Below, in pieces: positions 1 through 7,716 of a stretch of 64,000 bases of DNA. Numbering within the stretch: the stretch's first letter is position 1; every line of letters begins with the position of its first letter. The stretch comes from SFWF01 sp045539925 (GTDB taxonomy: Bacteria; Bacillota; Clostridia; Oscillospirales; Acutalibacteraceae). The translations under genes were made by a program, and so were the position numbers. A model generated the notes under the pieces. It saw only the letters and a list, made by a program, of their open reading frames with translations, made no database searches and had not been told where the DNA came from. The DNA is taken from assembly GCA_045539925.1 (NCBI GenBank), contig JAZQGH010000173.1, positions 6,802 to 70,801 on the forward strand. Reading direction: 5' to 3'.

Positions 1-440
1 CACCGAGGTATTCGGCAAGGGCGGTTTGTGTGAATGGAATCTTTACATAGCCGTCCTTGTCCTTCGGAAGTGTGCGGAGATAAATGAATATGCGGTCACG
101 CAGGCTTTTCTGACTAAGTATCCTCACCTAAGGCTCTTTATCAGATTTCTCGCAAGAATGTTTCGTATCGGAGACTTGTCCGCAGCCGCGTAAATCATTT
201 CCAAATCAATAAACAGCACAATGCTGTCTTCAACAGCCCTGACTTGAACAGGGCTGTTTTTGCGTGATTGATAACCAAGCCTTCACCGAACAGATAACCG
301 CCTGTGAAGGTATGCATCGTTATTTGGTCGAAGTTTTCGTTCTGGAAGGAACTCTCGATTTTGCCCTTCAACAACAATCCTGCATATTGCAAAGTTCCGC
401 CGAGTTGAACAACATAGTCATCCTTTACGACCTTTTTTAA
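1..440 (-). pseudogene. Broken Crp/Fnr-family transcription regulator
   Basis: Read on the minus strand, about 440 down to 275 encodes a piece of a cyclic-nucleotide-binding domain (VVQLGGTLQYAGLLLKGKIE, then NFDQITMHTF and FGE). About 120 down to 1 encodes the start of a Crp-type winged helix (LSQKSLRDRIFIYLRTL, then IPFTQTALAEYLG). The order matches a Crp/Fnr regulator, but the N-terminus is missing, the central part is replaced by unrelated sequence with stops, and the 3' end lies outside the window. I read it as a decayed regulator, cut at its 5' side by the junction with the oxidoreductase gene. The family assignment rests on recognising the two domain fragments by eye. Confidence 0.6.
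232..261 (+). terminator. Hairpin with T run inside the broken regulator
   Basis: ACAGCCCT (233-240) pairs with AGGGCTGT (250-257) around a nine-base loop and is followed by five T. It lies in the stretch that replaces the middle of the Crp-like gene, so it may have come in with inserted DNA. No plus-strand gene is visible upstream. Confidence 0.4.
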
Positions 441-453
441 AGGAGTGATTTAT

Positions 454-1227
454 GTGAAAGAATATTTTGATTTAAGAGGAAAAAAAGCCATCGTAACAGG
501 TTGTTCAACAGGCTTGGGCGTTCAAATGGCAAAAGCGCTCGCCAATCAAGGAGCGGATATTGTAGCCCTTGATTGGCGGCAGGATAAAATTGAAGCTGTT
601 GCAAAGGAAATCAAGGAGCAGTTCGGAGTTGAAACTCTCGCCGTAAAGTGCGATATTACAGATACAGAAGCGGTTAAAGCAGCCGTTAAAAAGGTGCTCG
701 ACCGCTTTAGAAGAATTGATATTCTGATTAACAACGCAGGAACAGGAGCTGTAGCTACTGCCGAGGATATTACGGATGAACAGTTTTCAAATGAGGTCAA
801 TGTCGATCTGTTCGGAACGTTTAGGGTTGCTCGTGAGGTTGCTAAACAGGCAATAATTCCTCAGAAATACGGCAGGATCATCAATATAGCTTCTATGTAC
901 GGCTTAGTCGGAAACAAAATCGCAGGTTCTTCTCCGTATCACGCGGCTAAGGGCGGTGTGGTGAATCTCACAAGAGCGCTTGCCGCAGAGTGGGGCAAGC
1001 ACGGTATCACCGTCAACGCGATTTGTCCCGGTTACTTCTATACACCGCTCACAAAGGAAACGCTTGATACTCCGAGCTTTAAGCAGTACGCTGACGGCGT
1101 AATACTCGCTGAGCGTTACGGCGAGGAAGGCGAACTCGACGCAGCGGCAATCTTCCTCGCAAGTGATAACAGTGCCTATGTAAACGGAATTATGTTGCCT
1201 GTGGACGGCGGTTATACTTGTGTATAA
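454..1227 (+). CDS. Short-chain dehydrogenase/reductase, gluconate 5-dehydrogenase-like
   Basis: A classical SDR oxidoreductase of about 257 residues, expected to be a soluble NAD(P)-dependent enzyme on a sugar acid or similar polyol/ketone. Visible motifs are the Rossmann glycine motif TGCSTGLG near the N-terminus, LINNAG, the catalytic Ser in INIASMYG, the YHAAK catalytic Tyr/Lys pair, and the ICPGY loop. Overall spacing resembles gluconate 5-dehydrogenases (KEYFDLRGKKAIVTG start, then VNLTRALAAEWGKHGITVNA). I chose GTG at 454 because AAGGAG at 439-444 sits nine bases upstream; a GTG at 445 is in frame but too close. It stands alone, next to a decayed regulator and transposon debris, so its substrate cannot be inferred from neighbours. 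Confidence 0.88.
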   Translation: MKEYFDLRGKKAIVTGCSTGLGVQMAKALANQGADIVALDWRQDKIEAVAKEIKEQFGVETLAVKCDITDTEAVKAAVKKVLDRFRRIDILINNAGTGAVATAEDITDEQFSNEVNVDLFGTFRVAREVAKQAIIPQKYGRIINIASMYGLVGNKIAGSSPYHAAKGGVVNLTRALAAEWGKHGITVNAICPGYFYTPLTKETLDTPSFKQYADGVILAERYGEEGELDAAAIFLASDNSAYVNGIMLPVDGGYTCV

Positions 1228-1232
1228 AATAT

Positions 1233-1264
1233 GGACATCTCTTCTTTGATAGAATGAGATGTCC
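1233..1264. terminator. Hairpin between convergent genes
   Basis: GGACATCTC (1233-1241) pairs perfectly with GAGATGTCC (1256-1264). It lies between the oxidoreductase and the convergent tnpV gene. There is no good T run on either strand, so termination is plausible only from position and stem strength. Confidence 0.4.
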
Positions 1265-1271
1265 TAAAAAA

Positions 1272-1631
1272 TTAAATATTATATACTATTTCATCATTAA
1301 CGATTTCAGTTGCTTGATTTCGGATATTATTCATTCTCGCAACCCATAGCATTTGATTATCCGCTTTGAGTTGTTCGGTCACGCCTTCTTTTTCGGCGAA
1401 TTGTTCTACTAACCGAAAGAACATATCCTCCGCTTGTTTGTCAATGTCAGCGAGGTAGGCGATGAGTTTACAACTTGTTAGAAGATTCGTGTAGATAATA
1501 GGGTGATGGTTTTTGAGGTATCTCATATGCCGCTTGCCCCAAATCCCTATTTCAACCTCTGGCTGTTCGGGTAATTTCAAATCTGGCAGCAAGTAATCTC
1601 CCTGCTGTGTGTATGTAATCTTTGTCGCCAT
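1272..1631 (-). CDS. TnpV-like transposon-encoded protein
   Basis: This 119-residue protein matches the TnpV family of clostridial transposons: it opens TKITYTQQGDYLLPDLKLPE and continues IGIWGKRHMRYLKNHH and ADNQMLWVARMNNIRNQATE. TnpV proteins accompany large serine recombinases in Tn4451-type elements, and their role is unclear. No recombinase is present here, so this is probably a remnant. It is followed by two other small minus-strand genes of mobile-element type, with an ordinary RBS (GGAGG upstream of ATG). Confidence 0.85.
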   Translation of the reverse strand: MATKITYTQQGDYLLPDLKLPEQPEVEIGIWGKRHMRYLKNHHPIIYTNLLTSCKLIAYLADIDKQAEDMFFRLVEQFAEKEGVTEQLKADNQMLWVARMNNIRNQATEIVNDEIVYNI

Positions 1632-1634
1632 AAT

Positions 1635-1814
1635 TCAGACCTCCTTGACCTTGATATTCTTGATTTTAGCTTTTGTGAGCTTGATTAACAGCCCGTCAAT
1701 AATGTCGGTGTACCTGCCCTTTGAAATGAGGTCATTTCTCAAATCAATCAGGGTATTGATGACTGTGCGCCGTTCATTGGGCGTTAGATATAGGTGGTAC
1801 TTCGGACTTCTCAT
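1635..1814 (-). CDS. Small conserved mobile-element protein
   Basis: A 59-residue basic protein: it begins MRSPKYHLYLTPNERR and contains LIDLRNDLISKGRYTDIIDG. Short proteins of this type occur in conjugative and mobilisable elements of Bacillota; the function is unknown. Its ATG overlaps the TGA of the upstream DUF6809 gene (ATGA), so the two are translationally coupled, and it ends just before tnpV. The stop at 1635-1637 overlaps the GGAGG used by tnpV. Confidence 0.7.
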   Translation of the reverse strand: MRSPKYHLYLTPNERRTVINTLIDLRNDLISKGRYTDIIDGLLIKLTKAKIKNIKVKEV

Positions 1815-2119
1815 TCACTCTCCTCCTTTAGGAAATCTTCATACGGCGTATCATTGTTTACAAAGGTATCAAGGATAAGCCTTGCGCCTAATCTGAAACC
1901 AACCATAAAGCTGTCAAGCTCTGATTCGCATAAGATAATGTCAGAAGCGTTGACAAAGGAAAGAAATGCTTTCTTTTCATCACCGTTCAGCTTATCGGTC
2001 AGGAGAGATTCGTTTTCTGAAAGAATTGTAATCTGTTTCTTCAGATAACTTCCATTCTTGAAACCTCGTGCTTGTGGATCAATGTTACCGTAGTATAATT
2101 CCTTGATAAAGTTTTTCAT
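1811..2119 (-). CDS. DUF6809-type small protein
   Basis: 102 residues beginning MKNFIKELYYGNIDPQARGF and ending FMVGFRLGARLILDTFVN. This pattern (FIxELYYGNIxPQ, then a helical GFxLGAR) is typical of DUF6809 proteins carried on integrative elements of clostridia. Function unknown. It is the first gene of a three-gene minus-strand cluster with tnpV. The ATG at 2119 is preceded by GGAGG. Confidence 0.75.
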   Translation of the reverse strand: MKNFIKELYYGNIDPQARGFKNGSYLKKQITILSENESLLTDKLNGDEKKAFLSFVNASDIILCESELDSFMVGFRLGARLILDTFVNNDTPYEDFLKEESE

Positions 2120-2251
2120 TTGTAATTCCTCCGATTACACTATTATTGTACAGAGAAATTGAATAAATCACAAATGTGCGAGCGAGAAATGTGTGTGACT
2201 GCCGATAAAACCTGAATTCTTCATAAGTCCGTTATGAACACTCGCACCAGT

Positions 2252-2460
2252 AATCAAGGCTGTACCGAAATGGTACAGCCTTTTTCGTCTATGTTGTTCA
2301 AGGAAAAAGTGCAGTCGTACTATCATATAAGATGAGGGTTTCAAGATATTCTGTGTATAGTGGTTTACGGCTGTTTTCAATATGGCTATGTACGGCAAGC
2401 GAAAAGTATCATAATCATTATTTCGGAAATTGGAGCAAAGTGGGAGCAAATTGGAGCTGA
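2252..2460. repeat. Intergenic repeat block, copy 1
   Basis: The first part (2252-2345) is a diverged copy of 6361-6450; both begin AATCAAGGCTGTACCGAAA and share AAGGAAAAAG and ACTATCATATA. The second part (about 2365-2458) is a diverged copy of about 7455-7550; shared words include CTGTTTTCAA, GAAAAGTATCA and AATTGGAGCAAAGTG. The blocks bracket the LRR lipoprotein, the secreted protein and the degraded gene, as if a cassette had been duplicated or exchanged by recombination. Confidence 0.7.
2258..2285 (+). terminator. Rho-independent terminator
   Basis: GGCTGTACC (2258-2266) pairs perfectly with GGTACAGCC (2272-2280) around GAAAT and is followed by TTTTT. It is the first element of repeat copy 1. 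The same hairpin with a GAAA loop recurs at 6368. No intact upstream plus-strand gene is visible. Confidence 0.7.
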
Positions 2461-2478
2461 CAAATAAAAGCTGTTTTC

Positions 2479-2507
2479 TTGACATTTTATATAAAAAGTA
2501 GTAGAAT
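2479..2507 (+). promoter_or_regulatory. Promoter of the LRR lipoprotein gene
   Basis: TTGACA at 2479-2484 and TAGAAT at 2502-2507 with a 17-bp spacer, 51 bp before the ATG. A good sigma-A-type match. Confidence 0.7.
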
Positions 2508-2557
2508 CGGCATATGAAACAATCCTCTTTACCGATAAAGAAACGGAGGTCAAACTT

Positions 2558-4099
2558 ATGAAAAAACAGCACTTCATTAAAGTTTTGGCTTGTTCAATAG
2601 CTTTTTGTACGGTATTTTCTCTTTGCGGATGCAGTGATTCGGACTCGGATGAATCATCTTCTCAAATAAAAGTATCAACAACGGTCATTTCATCAGATGT
2701 TTCATCAAGCGATTCGAGTGGTATAGTAGAAGAATCGTCATACGAAAAATCAACTGAGGAAAGCACTTTAGAAGAAGTCAGCAAAGAAGAATATAAAGAT
2801 CCCGAATACACTCTTGGCACTATCGTTGCAAGCGGTGACTGCGGCAAAAACGGCAATAACGTAAAGTGGGAGCTTGATGATAAAGGCTTGCTTGTTATCA
2901 GCGGAAGTGGAAAAATGGATGATTATAATTTATACAGTCCATGGTTTATAGAAGAAAAAAGCATAAAAACTGTAATAATTGAAAAAGGCGTGACAAGCAT
3001 TGGACATGATGCGTTCTATAGCTGCAGGAGCCTAACAAACATAACTATCCCTGACAGCGTGACAAGCATTGGAGGGTTTGCTTTCATCTATTGCAAGAGC
3101 CTTACAAGCATAACCATCCCCGACAGCGTGACAAGTATTGGAGATCATGCTTTCAATAGCTGCAAGAGCCTTACAAGCATAACCATCCCCGACAGCGTGA
3201 CAAGCATTGGGGGTCATGCGTTCTCTTGCTGTGAGAGCCTGACAAGCATAAAAATTCCCGACAGCGTGACAAGCATTGGAGAGCAGGCATTCTATAACTG
3301 CACGAGCCTTACAAGCATAACAATTCCCGACAGCGTGACAAGCATTGCATGGAGGGCGTTCGAGGGCTGCACAAGCCTGACAAGCATAACTATCCCTGAC
3401 AGCGTGACAAACATTGGAAAGCAGGCGTTCTATGACTGCACGAGCCTGACAAACATAAACATACCCGACAGCGTGACAAACATTGGAAGGGATGCTTTCT
3501 ATAATACTGCATGGTATGATTCACAGCCGGACGGAGTTGTATACGCAGGTAAAGTAGCATACAAACATAATGGAGAAGTGCCTGATAATACGAAAGTTGT
3601 TCTAAAATACGGGACTAAAGGAATTGCCGGCGGTGCGTTCGATGACTGCACGAGCCTGACAAGCATAACCATCCCCGACAGCGTGACAAGCATTGGAGAT
3701 GAGGCGTTTGAAGACTGTACGAGCCTAACAAACATAACCATAGGCAACAGCATTACAAGCATTGGGTGGAAGGCGTTCGAGGGCTGTATAAGCCTGACAA
3801 GTATAACCATACCCGACAGTGTGACAAGCATTGGAAATACTGCGTTCGAAAACTGCACGAGCCTGACAAGTATAACCATACCCGACAGCGTGACAAGCAT
3901 TGGAGATTGGGCGTTCGCAGGCTGCACCAGCCTTACAAGCATCACCATTCCCGACAGCGTGACAAGCATTGAAAAGAGTGCGTTCTATAAATGGACATCA
4001 TCTCAGACAATTAACATAAAAGGAAGAAGCGAAGCGCCGAGCGGGTGGGACAAAGACTGGAACGAAAACTGCGATGCCAAAATAGTCTGGAACGCATGA
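2558..4099 (+). CDS. Leucine-rich-repeat (BspA-like) surface lipoprotein
   Basis: 513 residues. It has a lipoprotein signal peptide with lipobox LCGC (Cys about 25), then a Ser/Glu-rich linker to about residue 85, then about a dozen LRR_5/BspA-type repeats of 23 residues (consensus LTSITIPDSVTSIGDHAF followed by a CTS-type turn). The repeats are nearly identical in DNA as well (69-bp units), which suggests recent expansion or gene conversion. One degenerate segment (about residues 315-350, AWYDSQPDGVVYAGKVAYK) interrupts the array. Such proteins are exported and attached to the membrane; in gut and oral bacteria they serve in adhesion or ligand binding, but the ligand cannot be read here. RBS CGGAGG precedes the ATG. 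It has its own promoter and is followed by a hairpin terminator. Confidence 0.88.
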   Translation: MKKQHFIKVLACSIAFCTVFSLCGCSDSDSDESSSQIKVSTTVISSDVSSSDSSGIVEESSYEKSTEESTLEEVSKEEYKDPEYTLGTIVASGDCGKNGNNVKWELDDKGLLVISGSGKMDDYNLYSPWFIEEKSIKTVIIEKGVTSIGHDAFYSCRSLTNITIPDSVTSIGGFAFIYCKSLTSITIPDSVTSIGDHAFNSCKSLTSITIPDSVTSIGGHAFSCCESLTSIKIPDSVTSIGEQAFYNCTSLTSITIPDSVTSIAWRAFEGCTSLTSITIPDSVTNIGKQAFYDCTSLTNINIPDSVTNIGRDAFYNTAWYDSQPDGVVYAGKVAYKHNGEVPDNTKVVLKYGTKGIAGGAFDDCTSLTSITIPDSVTSIGDEAFEDCTSLTNITIGNSITSIGWKAFEGCISLTSITIPDSVTSIGNTAFENCTSLTSITIPDSVTSIGDWAFAGCTSLTSITIPDSVTSIEKSAFYKWTSSQTINIKGRSEAPSGWDKDWNENCDAKIVWNA

Positions 4100-4116
4100 C
4101 ACAATAAACTAACAAC

Positions 4117-4155
4117 AAAGGATACCACTATCACAATGATAGTAGGTGTCCTTTT
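4117..4155 (+). terminator. Terminator after the LRR gene
   Basis: A long hairpin: AAAGGATACC plus ACTATCA pairs with TGATAGT plus GGTGTCCTTT (one bulged A and one wobble pair), loop CAA, ending in TTTT. A related hairpin occurs at 7578. Confidence 0.65.
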
Positions 4156-4181
4156 ACTATTTCATACAGGAGGTGAACAGC

Positions 4182-4253
4182 ATGGAGATGATACTCTTTA
4201 CAACAGGCTTTGCAGTAACACTTGCTACTGTATTGATTAGACAGTTTAGTTGA
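4182..4253 (+). CDS. Putative 23-residue hydrophobic peptide
   Basis: ATG at 4182 follows a perfect AGGAGG (4169-4174). It encodes MEMILFTTGFAVTLATVLIR followed by QFS and a TGA stop. The peptide is almost entirely a single membrane segment. Size, hydrophobicity, strong RBS and a stable hairpin in front resemble type I toxins and the putative holin-like toxin peptides of Bacillota, but this one is at the short end and no antisense promoter is evident. It could also be the decayed N-terminus of a longer holin-like gene. Confidence 0.4.
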   Translation: MEMILFTTGFAVTLATVLIRQFS

Positions 4254-4434
4254 TGCCTGACATTATCCCTGAAATAATGATCATTTTTTGCTTTTGGAAC
4301 AAAAATGGAACAAATTTGCAGTTCATAGTGTTCCGAAAAAACAGTAATTGTCCGGAAACCTATATGAATCAAGCAAAAGCACGATCCTCATTTTCATGTT
4401 CGATTCCGTTCACAATAGACCTTCAAGTACCGTC

Positions 4435-4460
4435 ACTCGCAGTGCGTGACCGCACAGGAC
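4435..4460 (-). repeat. Dispersed GC-rich 26-bp repeat
   Basis: The reverse complement of 4435-4460 matches 56474-56499 in 24 of 26 positions. At the second site the sequence is part of a 27-bp tandem repeat 52 kb away. Half of it forms the left arm of the terminator at 4449. Confidence 0.7.
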
Positions 4461-4489
4461 TATTTTTTATAGTTCTGTGCGGTTTTTTT
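4449..4489 (+). terminator. Strong Rho-independent terminator
   Basis: ACCGCACAGGACTA pairs with TAGTTCTGTGCGGT (14 bp, one G-T wobble) and is followed by seven T. Confidence 0.75.
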
Positions 4490-4664
4490 GCCTATAAAAA
4501 GCTATATCTTCTTTCGGCAGGTATTACTTCTGTGGTCAGACACAATTTATCCCATGCAGTTGCTGCATATAATTTTTCAGGTGCAAAAAAATTGTGCAAT
4601 CTGCTGTTGACTACATAATATTTTTGGGCACCTGTACAAAGTTGGGATAGATTTCAAAAACATC

Positions 4665-4693
4665 TTGACAGTCTCTTGATTATGTGCTATATT
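4665..4693 (+). promoter_or_regulatory. Promoter of the secreted-protein gene
   Basis: TTGACA at 4665-4670 and TATATT at 4688-4693, spacer 17 bp, 71 bp before the ATG. Confidence 0.7.
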
Positions 4694-4763
4694 AAAGGCA
4701 CAACAAGTTAAGCATTTAAATCGTTAACCCGATAAATACGAATTCAGCCAGGAGGTATACATT

Positions 4764-6248
4764 ATGAAAACGAAAAACTTGAAAACAAAGATAATTGCAC
4801 TTTCCATGTCTGTTATAACGGCTTGTTCCGTTGGTATGATGGCAGTCACTCCGGCAAGTGCTGCAAGCATTCATACAGGAGACAGTGACTTTGATGCCAT
4901 CTATAACAGCTATTATCAGGGCGGTATGGGCATTATCCGCGAGTTTGTGCCCGGCGGTCAGGCAATTACAGGTATCATCGATTCTTTGGTAGGCTCCTTT
5001 ACGGATCAGGGACCCTCTCTATCCGACATCAGAGAGGATTTGTCCGATTTTCGTAAAGATGTTTCCAGACAGTTTGATGAGATAAAAGAGGAACTCAAAA
5101 ACATACAAGAACAGCTTATATCATCCGAAACAGCTATTAGGGATGATATCGAGAAGCAAGCTCACCTGATCGAGCAGCAGGTTGTCGCCCAAACGGTGAT
5201 TGCCGGTAAAGGTGCAGGCTTTGATGATCTGATGACAGCTCTGAAGGAAACAGATCGTCAGATCAATGACATCAGTAATGATAATACACTTAGCGACAAT
5301 GAAAAAGCTGTTCAGATTGCGATGCTGCTGGGTAGGAACGACAAGTGGAACAGTAAGGATAATCTCTACTTCAGCTATATGAGTTTTCTGAATACGCTGA
5401 CAAGCTCGACATTTTGTGCAACAGGCGACCATGACATTTTCTACTATATCTACCAATCAAATATCCCGTATTCTGCCTTTACATGGGATGCCAAACAGCT
5501 TTCAAAACCTTATATTGAACGTCTGATGCAGTTGGGTGTCTATACCTACAGTATTACAGCGGAATGTCTTGAGGCTGCTCATCGAGTTGCGAGTTTTACG
5601 AAAGAGGATGTCGCTAATCTGAGTGAAGATGAAGTTTATCATTACCATGAGGTCAAATCTCTTAAAAGTATCGTAGACAATACTTTTGTAGCTCTTAATA
5701 AAAAGGTATTCGATACCTCTGATCCGAACAGTATCGCTGCTCACCTGAAGAGCTTCAATGATATCAACGACCGTATTTTTATCAAGAATGGTACTGTCAA
5801 TATTCCTCTCAATGCATCCATTGCAATAGATTCAAAACACCTTCATGGAGATGAATATGGAGTCTTCAACTACATCTATCCGGAAGGCGGAAAAACAATC
5901 CTCAATCATCTGAAAAGCAGCAGCCCGCTTTCTTTTGATGATATAAATTACCTGGCTTCTTATGTCAAGTTATTTTACCCCGGCAAGTCCATGGCAGATT
6001 ATCTTATGATGGTAGGATTTGATAATGAGAATCTCCGCAATGTTCATTGGCGTAAGCACCAACTGTATTTAATGACAGACAATGCATATACAGAATATTC
6101 CGGAGATTCCGTCAAACTCGTTTACTCAGGCATTGACGTTCATAACAGTCTTGTAGAAAACCAACATGTCACTTCATCTGTTAGTATAGGCGAATACGGA
6201 CATCTTGGAACTGACTATGTGATGTTCTTTATTGCAGACAAGAGCTGA
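4764..6248 (+). CDS. Secreted alpha-helical protein of unknown function
   Basis: 494 residues. A clear Sec signal peptide (basic MKTKNLKTK, hydrophobic core, cleavage near TPASAAS, about residue 35) shows export. Next comes a Gly-rich hydrophobic stretch (GGMGIIREFVPGGQAITGI, about 52-70) and then a long coiled coil (about 85-140, heptad-like IKEELKNIQEQL). The remainder is mixed helical with many Tyr and Asp and no cysteine pair. The plan of hydrophobic hairpin plus amphipathic helices near the N-terminus recalls helical pore-forming toxins, but I recognise no family signature and give no function. RBS AGGAGG, own promoter, own terminator at 6368: a single-gene unit in an accessory region. 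Confidence 0.75.
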   Translation: MKTKNLKTKIIALSMSVITACSVGMMAVTPASAASIHTGDSDFDAIYNSYYQGGMGIIREFVPGGQAITGIIDSLVGSFTDQGPSLSDIREDLSDFRKDVSRQFDEIKEELKNIQEQLISSETAIRDDIEKQAHLIEQQVVAQTVIAGKGAGFDDLMTALKETDRQINDISNDNTLSDNEKAVQIAMLLGRNDKWNSKDNLYFSYMSFLNTLTSSTFCATGDHDIFYYIYQSNIPYSAFTWDAKQLSKPYIERLMQLGVYTYSITAECLEAAHRVASFTKEDVANLSEDEVYHYHEVKSLKSIVDNTFVALNKKVFDTSDPNSIAAHLKSFNDINDRIFIKNGTVNIPLNASIAIDSKHLHGDEYGVFNYIYPEGGKTILNHLKSSSPLSFDDINYLASYVKLFYPGKSMADYLMMVGFDNENLRNVHWRKHQLYLMTDNAYTEYSGDSVKLVYSGIDVHNSLVENQHVTSSVSIGEYGHLGTDYVMFFIADKS

Positions 6249-6360
6249 CACAGAAATAAAATCAGATAAATTCATTGACCCCAAAAAAGGAGAGTTTATC
6301 TCAAAGAATAATAAATCAGAACACTGACAAAAAATATCTTTTTTGTACTGTGTTGAAAGC

Positions 6361-6450
6361 AATCAAGGCTGTACCGAAAGGTGCAGCTTTTTTCGTGTAT
6401 GGCGATCAAGGAAAAAGCGCAGTCGGACTATCATATATGGTGAGAGTTTT
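6361..6450. repeat. Intergenic repeat block, copy 2 (first half)
   Basis: Diverged copy of 2252-2345; shared words are AATCAAGGCTGTACCGAAA, TCAAGGAAAAAG, GCAGTCG and ACTATCATATA. It carries the terminator hairpin. Confidence 0.7.
6368..6393 (+). terminator. Terminator after the secreted-protein gene
   Basis: GCTGTACC pairs with GGTGCAGC (one wobble) around a GAAA tetraloop and is followed by six T. Confidence 0.75.
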
Positions 6451-6709
6451 GAAAAATTCTGTGCGTTTTTTTCATATTCTGTGCGTTTTTTGCATATATT
6501 TGCATATAAGGGTTATTATTAACAGCTGATAAGATTATTTGTTTTATACAAGAAATCTCAAAAAATTTAAAAATTGTACTTTACTGTTGATAACGATTGT
6601 GATACTATGTTATCATTTATCTATAGAGATCATACTGTGAATTAATTGGAAACAGAGAAAGCTCAGTCGCCCGGGGCGGATTTTGCAGAATTTTAAGAGC
6701 TATCACACA

Positions 6710-6859
6710 ATGTATGTGACCGATGTAGGAGATTATAACAACAAAGGCACTCTTAAACTGACATATCACTCTTCTGATACAAAGGATAGAACATTGTCAT
6801 CTATCTGTGCAAGATGCAACAGTTCTGATTACAGGATAAGGCTTTACAAAATACTCTGA
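6710..6859 (+). pseudogene. Gene fragment of unknown family
   Basis: An open frame of 49 codons from ATG 6710 (MYVTDVGDYNNKGTLKLTYH and onward, with ICARC) is open further upstream without a start or RBS. It ends ten bases before the next, also damaged, gene. It looks like the 3' end of a lost gene, but composition alone supports this. The preceding 6450-6700 shows no gene. Confidence 0.3.
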
Positions 6860-6868
6860 CACGAAAGG

Positions 6869-7429
6869 ATGATCGTTATAAAGAAATCAAAAATCGCTGT
6901 TGTCATTGGTATTGCGGCTGTAGTTACAGCTGTATCCTCAGTGGGTGCAATTACAATTTCCGCACATCTTAACAATGGCGAACCACCTACGGTATAGGAC
7001 GAAGCCGTTTCAGGTTATGTTCAAAGCTATGTTCCAACGGAGAAAGACGCAATACGCAGTGATATTAAAAAAGAACTCAGTGAAAAGAAAAGTAAATTAT
7101 ATCAGGAAATGATTGCCAACGGCAAGGACAGCAAGGACGCAGCTTTTGATTCCGGTGAATAATTGCTTGTTGAACAGATTAATGAGGTTGGCAATATCCA
7201 TAAAAAGTATAACAGGCTTGATAAAGATTTTACCTTCAGCAACGTTGATGACAACATAACAGGTATGAAGACTGCCTGTGACATTCTTAACAGTGCAGAG
7301 AAAATTACCGCAAAAGAAACGGTAATTCTCGAAATGTATCTTGAAGAAAACTACTATATACTTCCGGATATTGAAGGTCAGCAGGAATTGATGAAAGAAA
7401 TCGAGAATACCGTGAAGCTACCGTTCTAA
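6869..7429 (+). pseudogene. Membrane/exported protein gene interrupted by two in-frame stops
   Basis: From ATG 6869 (AAAGG upstream) one frame runs to TAA at 7427-7429, giving 186 codons, but is interrupted by TAG at 6995-6997 and TAA at 7160-7162. The three segments keep the same frame and protein-like composition: an N-terminal hydrophobic segment (KIAVVIGIAAVVTAVSSVGA), then a charged helical region (IKKELSEKKSKLYQEMIANG), then LVEQINEVGNIHKKYNRLDK and a helical end. I read it as an exported protein gene inactivated by point mutations. Stop-codon readthrough is an alternative, but nothing else in the window supports recoding. Family not recognised. Confidence 0.55.
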
Positions 7430-7454
7430 CCGACATTTCCTAATCTGATCATTA

Positions 7455-7552
7455 TGATGGCTACTGTTTTCAAGTTGGTTATGTTCTGTAAGAGAAAAGT
7501 ATCAAAATTATTATTTCGAAAATTGGAGCAAAGTGAGAGCGAGATGGAGCTA
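7455..7552. repeat. Intergenic repeat block, copy 3 (second half)
   Basis: Diverged copy of about 2365-2460; shared words are CTGTTTTCAA, GAAAAGTATCA, ATTATTTCG and AATTGGAGCAAAGTG. Confidence 0.65.
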
Positions 7553-7577
7553 AAAAACTAATAATTCAATTTTATGA

Positions 7578-7612
7578 ACATCTGCTGTCACAACGATAGC
7601 AGGTGTCCCTTT
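7578..7612 (+). terminator. Hairpin terminator after the degraded gene
   Basis: ACATCTGCTGTC pairs with GATAGCAGGTGT (two wobbles), loop ACAAC, followed by CCCTTTCTTTT. It is related in sequence to the hairpin at 4117. Confidence 0.45.
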
Positions 7613-7716
7613 CTTTTGATGATATATTGAATGATGAACTCCTGATGCCGACCTCTGTGAAGAAGAAATCATCAAGGTGAAAATGGAAAACAGCGTGGAA
7701 AATGCAGAAGATTAGT

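Larger units (their letters stand above)
4254..4763. other. Gene-free interval before the secreted protein
   Basis: No convincing gene is seen. It holds a copy of the GC-rich dispersed repeat (4435-4460), a strong terminator (4449-4489) and the promoter at 4665. An open frame over 4250-4618 has no RBS and unrealistic composition. Confidence 0.5.

Noticed and set aside
3499..3969. Long minus-strand open frame with repeated LVTLSGMV-type words
   Set aside because: It is the complement of the LRR repeats; repetition in the real gene keeps the opposite frame open.
2989..3990. CRISPR-like spaced repeats
   Set aside because: The 69-bp periodicity is coding (23-residue LRR units) in a single long gene.
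4250..4618. 122-residue plus-strand open frame
   Set aside because: No RBS, runs through a terminator and the GC-rich repeat, and the protein composition is not convincing.
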